NCBI GenBank assembly: GCA_965644295.1
Contig: CBFFRP010000079.1
Coordinates: 62,001 to 126,000, forward strand
DNA from: Paraphysomonas bandaiensis
Taxonomy: Eukaryota > Chrysophyceae
DNA length: 64,000 bases
Direction: 5' to 3'
Of this stretch, positions 35,480 to 45,756 are shown one piece after another (the stretch's first letter is position 1; each line of letters opens with the position of its first letter). Position numbers and translations under genes: made by a program. Under the pieces are notes generated by a model. It searched no databases. It saw only the letters and a program-made list of their open reading frames with translations, and was not told the origin of the DNA.

Positions 35480-36649
35480 TGTAGCGGGGATGACTTATAT
35501 GTAATTAATACAGTATCTTATGTGACACTTGAGAATGGTAATATGTATTTTATCCCAATTTGGTCTCTAAAAAGGCTTTTTTTACCTGAATTTGACTCAA
35601 CAGAGCGCTCAGATATCCAGCTTCAGTATTTGGCTCAACAGAAGCTCAATTCTATCTTAATTCCTTTGTAACTATAATCACCAGTTACACCTATGAGTTG
35701 ACTTCACCTATTGCACACTATTAACTCACTTCCATTGCACAATATATATCACATCATATTGCAGAACTTAACATATCTCATATTATACACACATCACTCA
35801 AATAAGGTGCACTAGCAACTAGCAGATGTTAAGCATGTTGAGTATGCAGTACTCAACATAGAAATATAAGCCCACGTTCTGAGAGTATTGCAACTATACA
35901 GAGGATAGAGGATGATGAAACTGATGTTGGCCCCCTCATTAACATTACATATTACATACTATTGATTAGACAATATGAGTTTTCTTTGTGTTGACCTATT
36001 TCCTCCTACAGCAAGAAAGCTACACCTAGCTACACAATCTAGATATTAGGTTTTCCAACAGCATGGCGATAAACTGCAATTAAATTTAAACTAGGGGTAA
36101 AAGGAGTATCGTCTCTTGTCTGAATTATTAAACTCGGGTTTTTCGCCTTCGTTTCGAAGTTTTGAGCACGAGTTAAAATTTGTGGCCTCCTTAAAACCCG
36201 TGGTTAAATATATAGCTAAAAAGTATTCCATTGTGTTAACGTAATGGCGTTACGGTATGTAGCAGCTCATTGTTAAGTGTTAAGACAAAAGATGGTAGCT
36301 TCAGAAGTATGCGCTTAAACGACATGAGATGGATATATAATGTGGATAATTATCGCATTACCAACTTCATCACCCAGCTTTTTGACTGGTAATTTCCAGC
36401 AAACCGAAAAGGTAAGCCAGACAGCTACTGAAAAAAAAGTGGAATCTAACTACAAAACTTTCGACAACGAAACATGTACATGTTGAATGTCTAGCAGCTC
36501 TACAGATTTGTAGGGATACATGGCAATACATACGACATAGGTGAGAATCAGCTCATCGATAACGCATGCAATATAAACTCAAGCTTTACGTCAAAATATA
36601 TTGTAAGTGTAGCGAAATGTATCAAAATTGGTCGCCATTTGCTTCTCGA
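35480..36649. other. Convergent intergenic region
   Basis: Between the 3' ends of the FBXO9-like gene and the reductase-cyclase gene. AT-rich, with short broken frames and no repeat or RNA that I can support. Confidence 0.5.
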
Positions 36650-39046
36650 TCAAAATGAAGCAGAAACGGCAGCAGAGGTAACTGGCGGCTCAACAGCAGA
36701 TTTACAGTCTTTTTGGACTACCCCAGAAGTTCCGCGAGCGATATTTATTTCCATAGCACGCTCCAGCTCCTCGTTCGTAATCTGGAAGGCGAAACTTGGA
36801 CCATCTTCAGTTTCATTGACAGCCATAACTCCAATAGACGAACACAGACCCATGGAAGGAGACTTGACGTAGTGCTTATCATAAACAATTTTATTCATAA
36901 CACTCTCGACGGTTAAGGAAGTAGGAATATAAGCTGGAAGTCCGAGTGTCAGAATAGCATCATAATGCTTTTCAACACAAGCTGAATCACAAAGACCTCT
37001 CATAAGGGCAATCTCCGCACTCACACACATCCCAATTGCTACTGCCTCTCCATGGAGTAAAGGGGAATTGGTTGACCACGAGAGAGACTCAACAGCATGG
37101 CCTAGGGCATGACCATATTGGGGACACATTTCATTAAAATCTGAGTTGTGATAGTGGTCAAGAGTAGGCGCCTTGATTTCAATACAGTCCTTGCAAATCA
37201 TCTCCACATACTCTCCATCTCGGAAACAGTCCATGCCACGCTTACGAACAGGCTCCACGATTCTGTCTACCATCTCTGGCGATTGGCAGAAAGCATGCTT
37301 GATGGCTTCCGCAATACCGTTTTGAATGTGTCGGGTGCTGAGAGATGCTACACATTCGGGGTCAATCACAACCTTCGAGGCGGGATAATAGCAGCCCAAC
37401 AGGTTCTTCCCACGGGAATGATTCACCGCCTGCTTGAAGTCCAATGCAGCGTCAAGCATACCCATCGTAGTTGTAGTAAAATGCACTAAGCCAATACCAC
37501 GGTACAGCATACTGGCCAAAACTCCACAAAGGTTATTGACGACTCCACCACCGACAGATATAATACACGAATGCTTGGTGATTCCTTCCTTCAAAATTGT
37601 TTCAACACAATTGTTAAGAACAGTGGTCGTCTTGTAGGGCTCCACACTGGCTTCACCAGACTCATCAGAAGTCTCGGCAGGAATGACAACAGATTTGCAT
37701 GAGACTCCGGCCTTTTCCATAGCCTTAATGAAATTGTTCTCCACATCCAACACACGGTATACAATCTCATCGGTGACCAAATAGTTCTTTGAGTCTAGGC
37801 TTTCAGCAGGAAGAAGTTCACGGCAGTACTGATCAAGCTCCCTCATAACTCCTCTCTTCATAAAAATGTCACTCTCGAGTCTACGACCATCACGTCCAAA
37901 CGAATTCATATACACTCCACGATCATCCGTTGAGCCTGGCTTCATGAGAGGCTGATTAGGAAGCTCAGGATGAGCGATAGGCTCCGTGATACGTTCACGA
38001 CGGGAGTCATAAAGAGTAAAATCGAACCAAGGAACCTGAACATATCGGTGATGACGATCGAGCCCGTCTAGCAGTGCCATTTCATCGACAGTGAGGCACC
38101 AGTCAAGAATATCAATGTTAGACTGAATTCGGGAAGGGGTAAGACTCTTTGGGATAACACTAACACCACGTTGAATGTTCCAGCGGAGTGCAACCTGCCC
38201 AGGAGTGCGATTAAGAGCCTCTGCGATAGAAACGATGACAGGGTCCTCAAGGAGATTGAGGTCACCAGGGTTCTTGTAACCAGGCTTACCAAGTGGAGAG
38301 TACGCTACCACATGAATGTCATGTGATTGACAGTACTGCAACAAATCATTCTGAGCGAGGTAAGGATGCATCTCAATCTCATTGGTAATAGGCTTGATCT
38401 TACATCTATCCAAAAGTTGACCAAGTAGAATGTGATCAAAGTTGGAAACACCAAGGCTCCGAGTAAGACCTTTGCGAACAAGAGACTCCATGGCCTTCCA
38501 GGTTTTAGCGAGGGCTTCAATATCACACACATGAATAGCTTCATAGTTAAAGCCACCACCAAATTCGTCTGAGACACGAGCACCAGTACCCTTTTTCCAT
38601 TGAGACGGCCAATGCATCATATAGTTATCGATATAAGACAAACCAAGTCTTTCAAGAGTCCCTGTTAAAGCAGGTTCCACATCCTCAGGTGCATGATCAT
38701 CACACCATAATTTACTACATATAAAAAGATCTTCACGACATACAAGACCTTCTGCAATACATTCACGTATAGCTGTCCCAACTTCTCTTTCATTTTCATA
38801 GAGTCTCGCTAAATCAAAGTGACGATATCCACAACGTATAGCCTCTTTGACAGCTGCTGCAACTTTCTCATGATCAGTGAAGCTGTTAAATGTACCAAAT
38901 CCTACAAGTGGTGGAAGGATTCGATCAGATAATGAGATTAAACTCGATTGACTGCTTGAAGCTTTAATACTCCCTGATTCATAGTCAGATGGTGTACTAT
39001 CAACACTTGTTTCACTGTTATATCCATTCATATGCATGTCTTTCAT
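36650..39046 (-). CDS. Aldo-keto reductase fused to a sugar-phosphate cyclase (DOIS-like)
   Basis: A single intronless frame of 798 aa. Residues about 45-355 are an aldo-keto reductase with the full catalytic tetrad Asp78, Tyr83, Lys112 and His145 and the NADPH-site end IPKSLTPSRIQSN. Residues about 395-770 are a dehydroquinate-synthase-fold cyclase. It has the NAD glycine motif GGGVVNN (499-505), LVHFTTTTMGMLDAAL, KQAVN (538-542), GKNLLG (546-551) and metal ligands Glu580, His646 and His665. The LD..L..KQAVN form is, from memory, that of 2-deoxy-scyllo-inosose synthases, not the VDSSVGGKTGVN of dehydroquinate synthases or the KNAVN of epi-valiolone synthases. The cyclase would make a keto-cyclitol (from glucose 6-phosphate if truly DOIS) and the reductase could reduce it. 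The first 400 nt are AT-rich. It is divergent from the 39559 gene. Confidence 0.88.
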   Translation of the reverse strand: MKDMHMNGYNSETSVDSTPSDYESGSIKASSSQSSLISLSDRILPPLVGFGTFNSFTDHEKVAAAVKEAIRCGYRHFDLARLYENEREVGTAIRECIAEGLVCREDLFICSKLWCDDHAPEDVEPALTGTLERLGLSYIDNYMMHWPSQWKKGTGARVSDEFGGGFNYEAIHVCDIEALAKTWKAMESLVRKGLTRSLGVSNFDHILLGQLLDRCKIKPITNEIEMHPYLAQNDLLQYCQSHDIHVVAYSPLGKPGYKNPGDLNLLEDPVIVSIAEALNRTPGQVALRWNIQRGVSVIPKSLTPSRIQSNIDILDWCLTVDEMALLDGLDRHHRYVQVPWFDFTLYDSRRERITEPIAHPELPNQPLMKPGSTDDRGVYMNSFGRDGRRLESDIFMKRGVMRELDQYCRELLPAESLDSKNYLVTDEIVYRVLDVENNFIKAMEKAGVSCKSVVIPAETSDESGEASVEPYKTTTVLNNCVETILKEGITKHSCIISVGGGVVNNLCGVLASMLYRGIGLVHFTTTTMGMLDAALDFKQAVNHSRGKNLLGCYYPASKVVIDPECVASLSTRHIQNGIAEAIKHAFCQSPEMVDRIVEPVRKRGMDCFRDGEYVEMICKDCIEIKAPTLDHYHNSDFNEMCPQYGHALGHAVESLSWSTNSPLLHGEAVAIGMCVSAEIALMRGLCDSACVEKHYDAILTLGLPAYIPTSLTVESVMNKIVYDKHYVKSPSMGLCSSIGVMAVNETEDGPSFAFQITNEELERAMEINIARGTSGVVQKDCKSAVEPPVTSAAVSASF

Positions 39047-39558
39047 GATGTTGTCGAAAAATATTGTATTTAAGAGTGTTTAATGAGCTGGTTGGTATGC
39101 AATCGTGTTACATTAAAATTATGATGTTGATGAGATCTTATACACGAAATCTATCTATTTATGAACCACACAAGCAACAGAATACAGAATTCATTTATAT
39201 CCAATCATTTCATATCAGAATATATTCTTATCCAATCATTTATTGAACATATCATGAGGAAGTGAAAAAAGTGAATAAAGTCATAGATATGGACATAAAT
39301 TGGACGAAAGATTCCTTCAAATTAACCAAAAAAGGAATCTAAGAATTCTAAATATCGAATCTCATATTCTGTATTCTGATATGTACGTATGAATATTATT
39401 CTAGAAATTTTATAGACCAATCCTTCATTATAGAAGCGTATCTTAAAGAGACACTCAGTTCATAGAGTTTGGGATCTACTTGACTGCAAGATTGCATTAA
39501 ACAAGATCAGATTCATATTCATTGTAATCTTGCAAGAAATTCATAAATTATTAAGATT
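39047..39558. promoter_or_regulatory. Shared divergent promoter region of the two fusion genes
   Basis: A 512-bp AT-rich gap separates two divergent start codons. The phrase TCTTATCCAATCATTT (about 39223-39240) echoes TATCCAATCATTTCAT just before it (39198-39213). No array of the kind seen at other divergent gaps is present. Co-regulation is inferred from the arrangement only. Confidence 0.4.
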
Positions 39559-41340
39559 ATGTCAAATTTAAGTGTTCATCTTTGTGTCACTAAAGATGTT
39601 GATGAAGTACATCAAGCAAAATGGTTGGAAATGGCAAAAGAATTATGTGAGAAATCTAGACAAGAAGATGGATGCATATTTTATACATTTGTAAAGAATC
39701 CATCAGTATCTACTCGATTTGTTATTATTGAAGAATGGGCATCACAAAGTCATTTAGAAGCACATTCAAAAACGGAACATTTTACACGTTTAGTTCCATT
39801 AATGGATGCAATCAGCTCAACTCCGTGTTTAGATATTTGCAATGAAGTTGATTTTAATATGCCTTCTAAAGGACATCCTGGTCGTATATTGGTATTATTT
39901 GACTCATCAACTTATTGTACGGAACGAATGGCGGAATTTATTGCTGAAGGTGTTCGTCAAGTGGGTTTGTTTGATGTACGTATTCGTGTTGTTCCTGGTC
40001 CTTTCAATACCTGGGATGCTAACCAGGAACAACGATCTAGTCACCCTGAGGCGACCTTTGAGGATGTATTATGGGCTGATGGTATTGCCTGTGGGACACC
40101 AACTAACCTTGGAGGCATCTCTTGGCGTATGAAGAAGTTCTGGGACGATTTCTCTCAGGCTGGTCACTTTGGTCGAATTGATGGCAAAGTAGCATGCTCT
40201 TTCTCCTCCCAGGGCGGGGCCGCTGGAGGTGCAGAGCTCGCCAATATGTCTATGAATCATGTCCTCATGAATTTTGGAATGTCAATAATTGGTATTACTG
40301 ATTATGTGGGATTTAAGTCTACTCTTCACTATGGAGCTGCATGCGCGAAAGCCCCACGTGACGACTATGACCAACTCGCCTGTCGCCGATTGGGTATCCG
40401 TCTTGCGGAGTTCGTGGGCCTATATCTACTTGGGTTTAAAGAGCTACATCCACTGCGTGCTACCAAGGCTTGGGACCACGAGAGGTGGGGTTATCCGGGC
40501 ATCCCATCTAAGACTGCGACTTTGGAAGATGTCAAGGAGCATGAGGCGGCCTGTCAACAGCGTCGCAACCTTACTTCTGCTGTTCTGAGCCGCAGATCTC
40601 CTTACGTGCCCCCAATTACCCAACCTACCCGCCGTGCACTCATATTTACTAAAATGTGTGATTTTGTTCATCATTCGACTCCAGCGGCGGCTTCATGGGT
40701 CCACCAAACGTGTACATCACTAGGACTTCAGGCTGTTGTGTCTGGAGACAGTTCACTCCTTGAGACTCCATCCACTACATTTGACCTTATAATCCTTGTC
40801 AACAACTCTGGTGAAATATTTGATGTTTCCAAGGAGACTTTGACAGCGCATGTTGAGGCCGGAAGAGGTGTTGTTGGAGTTCATGCGGCCCTGGCCTGCT
40901 TCCTTGATGGCAAAGACGCTTCCGGTGCCACAAAACTCGGCTCCACCACCAATGTCATTGAGTCTGTGTTTGGTGCTCATTTCCGTAATCACCCTCCAGT
41001 ACAGTCCGGTCAAGTGACAGTACATTCCTCTCGTGATACGCTTGGGGGTTTACCCACCATTCCAGACACATTCACCCATACGGATGAGTTTTTCAATTTT
41101 TCTCGTAACCCAGCTGATGATAAGGATTTAACTGTTATTGCATCGGTGGACGAAACTACGTACGAAGGAGGGCTCATGGGAGCTAAGCATCCGGTTGTGT
41201 GGCATCGTAGAGTTGGTGCGAACAAGGCTCCTGTGTTCTACTCAGCGCTGGGTCATTTTGATCATTTTTACAACGGCCTCGGGCCCAACTATGTGACGGA
41301 ATTTTTGAAAGCCGGCATTGAGTACTGTCTCGCGAATTAA
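39559..41340 (+). CDS. ABM monooxygenase - flavodoxin/quinone reductase - ThuA fusion
   Basis: A single intronless frame of 593 aa with three domains. Residues 1-98 are an antibiotic-biosynthesis/YgiN-type monooxygenase (EDGCIFYTFVKNP, FVIIEEWASQSHLEAH). Residues 107-295 are a WrbA-like flavodoxin/NAD(P)H:quinone oxidoreductase (LVLFDSSTYCTERMAEFI, ADGIACGTPTNLGGISWRMK, SFSSQGGAAGGAE). Residues 357-592 are a complete ThuA-like domain (FDLIILVNNSGEIF, GVVGVHAAL, FRNHPPVQSGQV, HTDEFFNFSRNP, GGLMGAKHPVVWH, FYSALGHFDHF). In E. coli, YgiN and a quinone reductase form a quinone redox cycle; ThuA proteins are tied to 3-keto-sugar metabolism. The combined role is unknown. It was probably assembled from bacterial-type parts. 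The first 300 nt are strongly A/T-ending. Confidence 0.9.
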   Translation: MSNLSVHLCVTKDVDEVHQAKWLEMAKELCEKSRQEDGCIFYTFVKNPSVSTRFVIIEEWASQSHLEAHSKTEHFTRLVPLMDAISSTPCLDICNEVDFNMPSKGHPGRILVLFDSSTYCTERMAEFIAEGVRQVGLFDVRIRVVPGPFNTWDANQEQRSSHPEATFEDVLWADGIACGTPTNLGGISWRMKKFWDDFSQAGHFGRIDGKVACSFSSQGGAAGGAELANMSMNHVLMNFGMSIIGITDYVGFKSTLHYGAACAKAPRDDYDQLACRRLGIRLAEFVGLYLLGFKELHPLRATKAWDHERWGYPGIPSKTATLEDVKEHEAACQQRRNLTSAVLSRRSPYVPPITQPTRRALIFTKMCDFVHHSTPAAASWVHQTCTSLGLQAVVSGDSSLLETPSTTFDLIILVNNSGEIFDVSKETLTAHVEAGRGVVGVHAALACFLDGKDASGATKLGSTTNVIESVFGAHFRNHPPVQSGQVTVHSSRDTLGGLPTIPDTFTHTDEFFNFSRNPADDKDLTVIASVDETTYEGGLMGAKHPVVWHRRVGANKAPVFYSALGHFDHFYNGLGPNYVTEFLKAGIEYCLAN

Positions 41341-41764
41341 GATATATTTCCCTCCTAGACAATACAAGTTAGAGCGCGTGCATAATGCAAAAGTGTGTGT
41401 ACATGAGCGAATGATTATCCATTTTAAGTAGAGTGCTGACGAAGTAGAACTTCTATTGCCTCGAATTTTGAGAAATATTTTAATCGTAATTCTTGTGTTC
41501 AGCACATATTAAGAAGATTTCTTCAAATTCATCTTACTAGCATATGTAAAATCATGATAGGCGGCTTAAATATGTAGAATGTAAACTGCCCACATTTGAG
41601 CACTAGGGCATTATAAATGTAAACACGCTTGCGAAAATCAGTCATAACAATCTTTACTCTGCTAAACAATCTCTCACATATATTGGTAGTGCTTCACGCC
41701 AAAGTATCGTGTTAGTAAGTACTTATTTACACTTTCATGTGATACCATCCTGATGAGTAAATAA
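41341..41764. other. Intergenic region
   Basis: No gene or repeat is seen in about 420 nt of AT-rich sequence downstream of the ThuA fusion gene. Confidence 0.5.
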
Positions 41765-41945
41765 TAACGATATGCTTCAACAAAGTTGGACTCGCACCTC
41801 TTATATAACGTGAGCCGCATATATAGATATATTTTGTCAGCAGATAATATCAGATATAGATATCAGAGTTAAGCACTAGTTAGTTGAATTGTTTTGCTGC
41901 AAATTAATTCTGACTCTTACACGCCAATTGCTACTAATAAGCCTT
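41765..41945 (+). repeat. Interspersed repeat R1, rearranged partial copy
   Basis: Holds two R1 pieces: the start (CAACAAAGTTGGACTCGCACC, then ACGTGAGCCGCATATATA) joined directly to the end (TATCAGAGTTAAGCACTAGTT, then CTGACTCTTACACGCC). The middle is deleted. It lies 130 bp upstream of a long copy in the same orientation. Confidence 0.75.
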
Positions 41946-42079
41946 TCACTACAGCTATCCAATAATTATATTCGAATATTGTTGCACACACACACACTAC
42001 CGTTCCTCTCTATAATAATGCAATACTTGAATATTTCGCAAACATGTAGAGGTTTTCAGTTAGTTCTCTGCCATCGATC

Positions 42080-42620
42080 TTTAACATGTTATTGCCCTCA
42101 ACAAAGTCGGACTCGCACCTTTTCGTGGTGTTCTGGGGGATAAGTACCGGAGAGATTCTCTCTGGGAAACTAACGTGAGCCGCAAACATAGTCAGCAGAT
42201 ATTCTTCTGCCCACTCATAGCCGAATGCTTGTGTGATACAAGGGACACTAGAGTAAGTGTCACTTGTGTAGACGTCTTTGGGCCCTGACGAATAAACAGG
42301 CACCAGGGAATGGGCCCACCTCAAGGGCATCCGGGGCAGGGCTCACCTGAAGGGTAGTCGGGGTATTGGGCTGCCTGCTGAAGTCAAGCATCCGGGATGT
42401 TCACCTTGAGAACTCAGAGCGGAAGTGGTCGCACCTTGGTGCTTGCGGCGACGCACAAGCAGCTTCCGAAGCGTTAAATGGTAGGATAAAAGAAGTGTGT
42501 ACTGATTAGTTACAGGTAGAGGTCTAACTAGTTTGTCTAGCATTCATCTACTAGCTACTTTCAACGCCTATTGCTAATAATAAGACTTTCAATATACATG
42601 TTATTGCTCTTGCATCTTGA
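42080..42620 (+). repeat. Interspersed repeat R1, long copy (forward)
   Basis: Full-length-like copy: AAGTCGGACTCGCACC, GTGTTCTGGGGGATAAGT, CTGGGAAACTAACGTGAGCC, GTGTAGACGTCTTTGGGCCC, CTGAAGTCAAGCATCC, GCTTGCGGCGACGCACAAGC and TAGAGGTCTAACTAGT. It contains a more GC-rich internal part. The copy at 52.8-53.25 kb has the same order in reverse complement. Confidence 0.88.
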
Positions 42621-43477
42621 GCGCTGAGGTTAGACTGTATATTGACCACAGGTAATAATTAATAGTCAATTAATAGAAGCAAGCTGGAATCGATTATTGT
42701 TATAAATTGATACACAGCTCTCATACTGCCACATAATTATGCCAAAGTGTCTGTGCACATACATCATAGTTCTTCTATGCTATAATATACAGCTTAAGGT
42801 GCTACATGCTATATATAATGAAGCCAGCCAATTAATTGACAACATTTTCCAGTAATAATAATTGAAATTATTTGGCTGACTTAATCATTTTTAAAACCAA
42901 TTAATTTAATTATCTAATCCAATTAATTGCTATGCAAGCCTGGTAGTTAGGTAGTTAGGTGGTTAGTCCAGGTCAGTATTTCCGAGTATTTTTTATTCAC
43001 GCTAATTCCTCTAGTCTCTAGAGGACCACTAGTAGAAAATGTATAGTATGTAATACTGACAATGTGAATAAAGCAATAGTTGTAGCTTGCTGACTCTAGT
43101 GACTAGGAAATACTTCAAATACGCTTTTATTGTATATTAACGTGCAGAATTACATTAGTTAAAGTGCGACCAAAAACAAGAAGAATTCTTGGATATACTT
43201 CCAAGGTTCTACAGAATTACGGTACAATTGTATGGAATATAGGGCCTTTAAAATAGCAGTGGTAGTGTGGTAGTTATACTATCATGTCACAAGTCATCAT
43301 AAATTCACATACTTTATTAATACTTGTAACACTACAAGTAAACATTCAGCAGTCACATGACATACTATTAGAAGATATAATGATTACGCTGCCCCGTCAA
43401 TAGGGTTAGCTCACACGAACGATTAGATGTGGTAACTATATAATTGAAATCTAACACAACGAACTACAACAAGAAAA
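42621..43477. other. Intergenic region
   Basis: AT-rich sequence with short direct AATTAATT-type runs near 42830-42930 and no gene that I can support. Confidence 0.5.
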
Positions 43478-44903
43478 CTAGAAAGACGAGAGTCCTCCTG
43501 TACGAACCATGGGCACAGGGTGGCCAGGTGGTGCATTGGGTGGCTCGACATACGACACTGGAGAGTGAGGAACCGTTTGTCCAAAGTCCAAAGATGGAAC
43601 AGCTACACGGCTACCACCACGACTTATGGGGTCAACTTGAGGGGTGGATCGTCTAGATTCTGCTCGAGACGAGTTGTTACTCGGTCCATCCAGCCGACCA
43701 CTATTCGCTGCAGATAAAGTGACCTCAGACTTGTTCGGTGACATGGCTCCAATTCCAGGAGATGCTCCAGCAAGATTACGGGGCTGTGCGGAACCAACTC
43801 GTGTGTTTCCATCAGTCAGACGCGACCATACAGATGTAGGCCGCGCAGGAAGTGGTTTTAGGTTTACCTTCGTGCTGAATACCGGGTCGTACCCGCGATC
43901 TATAGTCTCATGCCAACGCTCATATGATATGCGATTCAGTCGGCGGCTGTCATCTAATTCCTCCTTTTCATGAGATATATCTTTCGTTCGTCGAAGGATC
44001 TCTTCGCGGCCTTTATATTTGCTCAATGACCGTTCATCGACAGATATGAAGTTCTCTGGGTGAGTCATTTCCTGGTTGATTATGTTGTACGTATTTCCTT
44101 CCGCATGTCGGACACTGCAACACAAAATTACACCCATATATAAAAAATAACAGTATGCATAAGTACACACCATGGCGGACGCATTTTCTCTTGGGATTCT
44201 TGTCGAGCCTTCACTTTCTTCTGTGTCTCTTCGCGATATATCCTTTCTTTTTCCGCATCATACATGGATACCTTAATCGGATCGTACACTCGAGTCCTCC
44301 AGTATCGCTCACGCATTTCATTAGCCACCTTTTCTTGGTCTTGTTGCGCTCGTTCCTCATCATTCTGGTTGTACTTATTGGATAATATATTAAAGTCGCG
44401 GCCACGATGAACGGTTGTTGTAGAGAAAACAGTGGCCGGCCTCCTGCATGCCATGTAAAAATCTTCGTCGAACTCGACAGGAGCTGCCTTGTGAAACTTA
44501 TTTTGGAAGTGACTTAGTATATTATAATCTCTTGTGCCGCGAACGCGACGATCTATTGTGATATTAGGTGCACTGTGACCCTTGTGTGTAATAATATTGA
44601 ACTTTTGTCCAGCCATTTTATTGTCTTTCTTCTTTACAGTGACTGTCTTTTGGAAATTTTCTTCCTTGATTGGATCCCTGTACTTCATCAGTATAGGATC
44701 AACCTCTCTTTCCATCGTTCTTCGCTGTATATATATAACATAACCTCACACACTATTTCATATAGAAGGTAACGAACCTCTAATAAGCCGATCTTTTGAA
44801 CAGGAGCCGCTTGTTCAGGCTTCCATGGTAATGTTTTCTTTGAAGCTTCATATGAACGAATGGTATCACCCCAGCTACTCTTCTCCTCATATCCCAAAGA
44901 CAT
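43478..44903 (-). CDS. YNI-repeat protein, flagellar-associated type (tentative)
   Basis: Three exons (44903-44778, 44724-44171, 44114-43478) join in frame to 438 aa. Four spaced copies of a short motif are visible: QKFNIITHKG, RDYNILSHFQNK, RDFNILSNKYNQND and NTYNIINQEMTHPE. The middle is a charged helical stretch (DAEKERIYREETQKKVKAR). The C-terminal 130 residues are Ser/Pro/Gly-rich and probably disordered. Such YNI(L/I)S motifs occur, to my recollection, in uncharacterised proteins of ciliated protists, so a ciliary microtubule-associated role is possible but unproven. Confidence 0.75.
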
Positions 44904-45756
44904 TTCTTATGTATTTATGGTATTACACACTATCAAATGCACTGCTTTGTTGTATATTGAACTATGAAGCGTACACTATCTACTAGACAATACTATAGTA
45001 ATATATATCCACTATTACTACTATTCACAGCAAGTTTATGTTGTTGACATGAGCCTTATGAGCATGCAATAGTTAATAGCTATGGGTGGTATATATATAC
45101 ATACCCATCTGAGCGATAGACTCATACATACATGTACATATACATACATATACATACATACATATACACTAATTACAGTTGTAAATGACGGTTACACTGT
45201 AAACTATACTTTGATTTTATCCTTAAAAATTAGGATATTTATATAAATCCATAATATTAGACAAAAATGATTTATAAATGCATAGTTTTCGGGAAACCAT
45301 GAAATAAAAATCAGCTATTTTAGAGGCAGTTACACCTCAACCTGCCAATATGTGTTTTTCGATTGGAAATCCCTAATTTCTAGAATATAAAATCAAAATT
45401 ACTATTATTCTATACTAAATCATATGAGCTTAGTATTAAAATTCCTTGTTTTTAAGACTCTAAAATAAAAGCAAGCCTGTATATACTCTCATTGTGTACT
45501 GACTACGATGTACATAGCTTTCATATGCATATCTATTGCAGCCCAGCCCTCTTATAGTAAAGTGAAAGTATTCATAGATTGAACGAAGTATTAAAGTCAT
45601 AAAGTGATTAATTTGATCCAATCATATTATTGTATTAATATATTGAAGTTCAACCTAAATTTATTCTTTTATTGAATTCTATCAAGAAATTCATTTAATT
45701 AATAAATATTTTCATTCATACATACATTCATACATACATACCTTCATTATAATCTA
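44904..45756. other. Divergent gap between the YNI-repeat and MORN genes
   Basis: AT-rich, with short CATA/TACA runs near 45124-45172 and 45716-45740. It is bidirectional promoter space. No gene or RNA is seen. Confidence 0.5.

Noticed and set aside
36650-39046. Calling the cyclase an ordinary AROM-type dehydroquinate synthase
   Set aside because: The active-site loop has KQAVN rather than the usual GGKTGVN, the partner domain is an aldo-keto reductase, and no other shikimate-pathway domain is fused.
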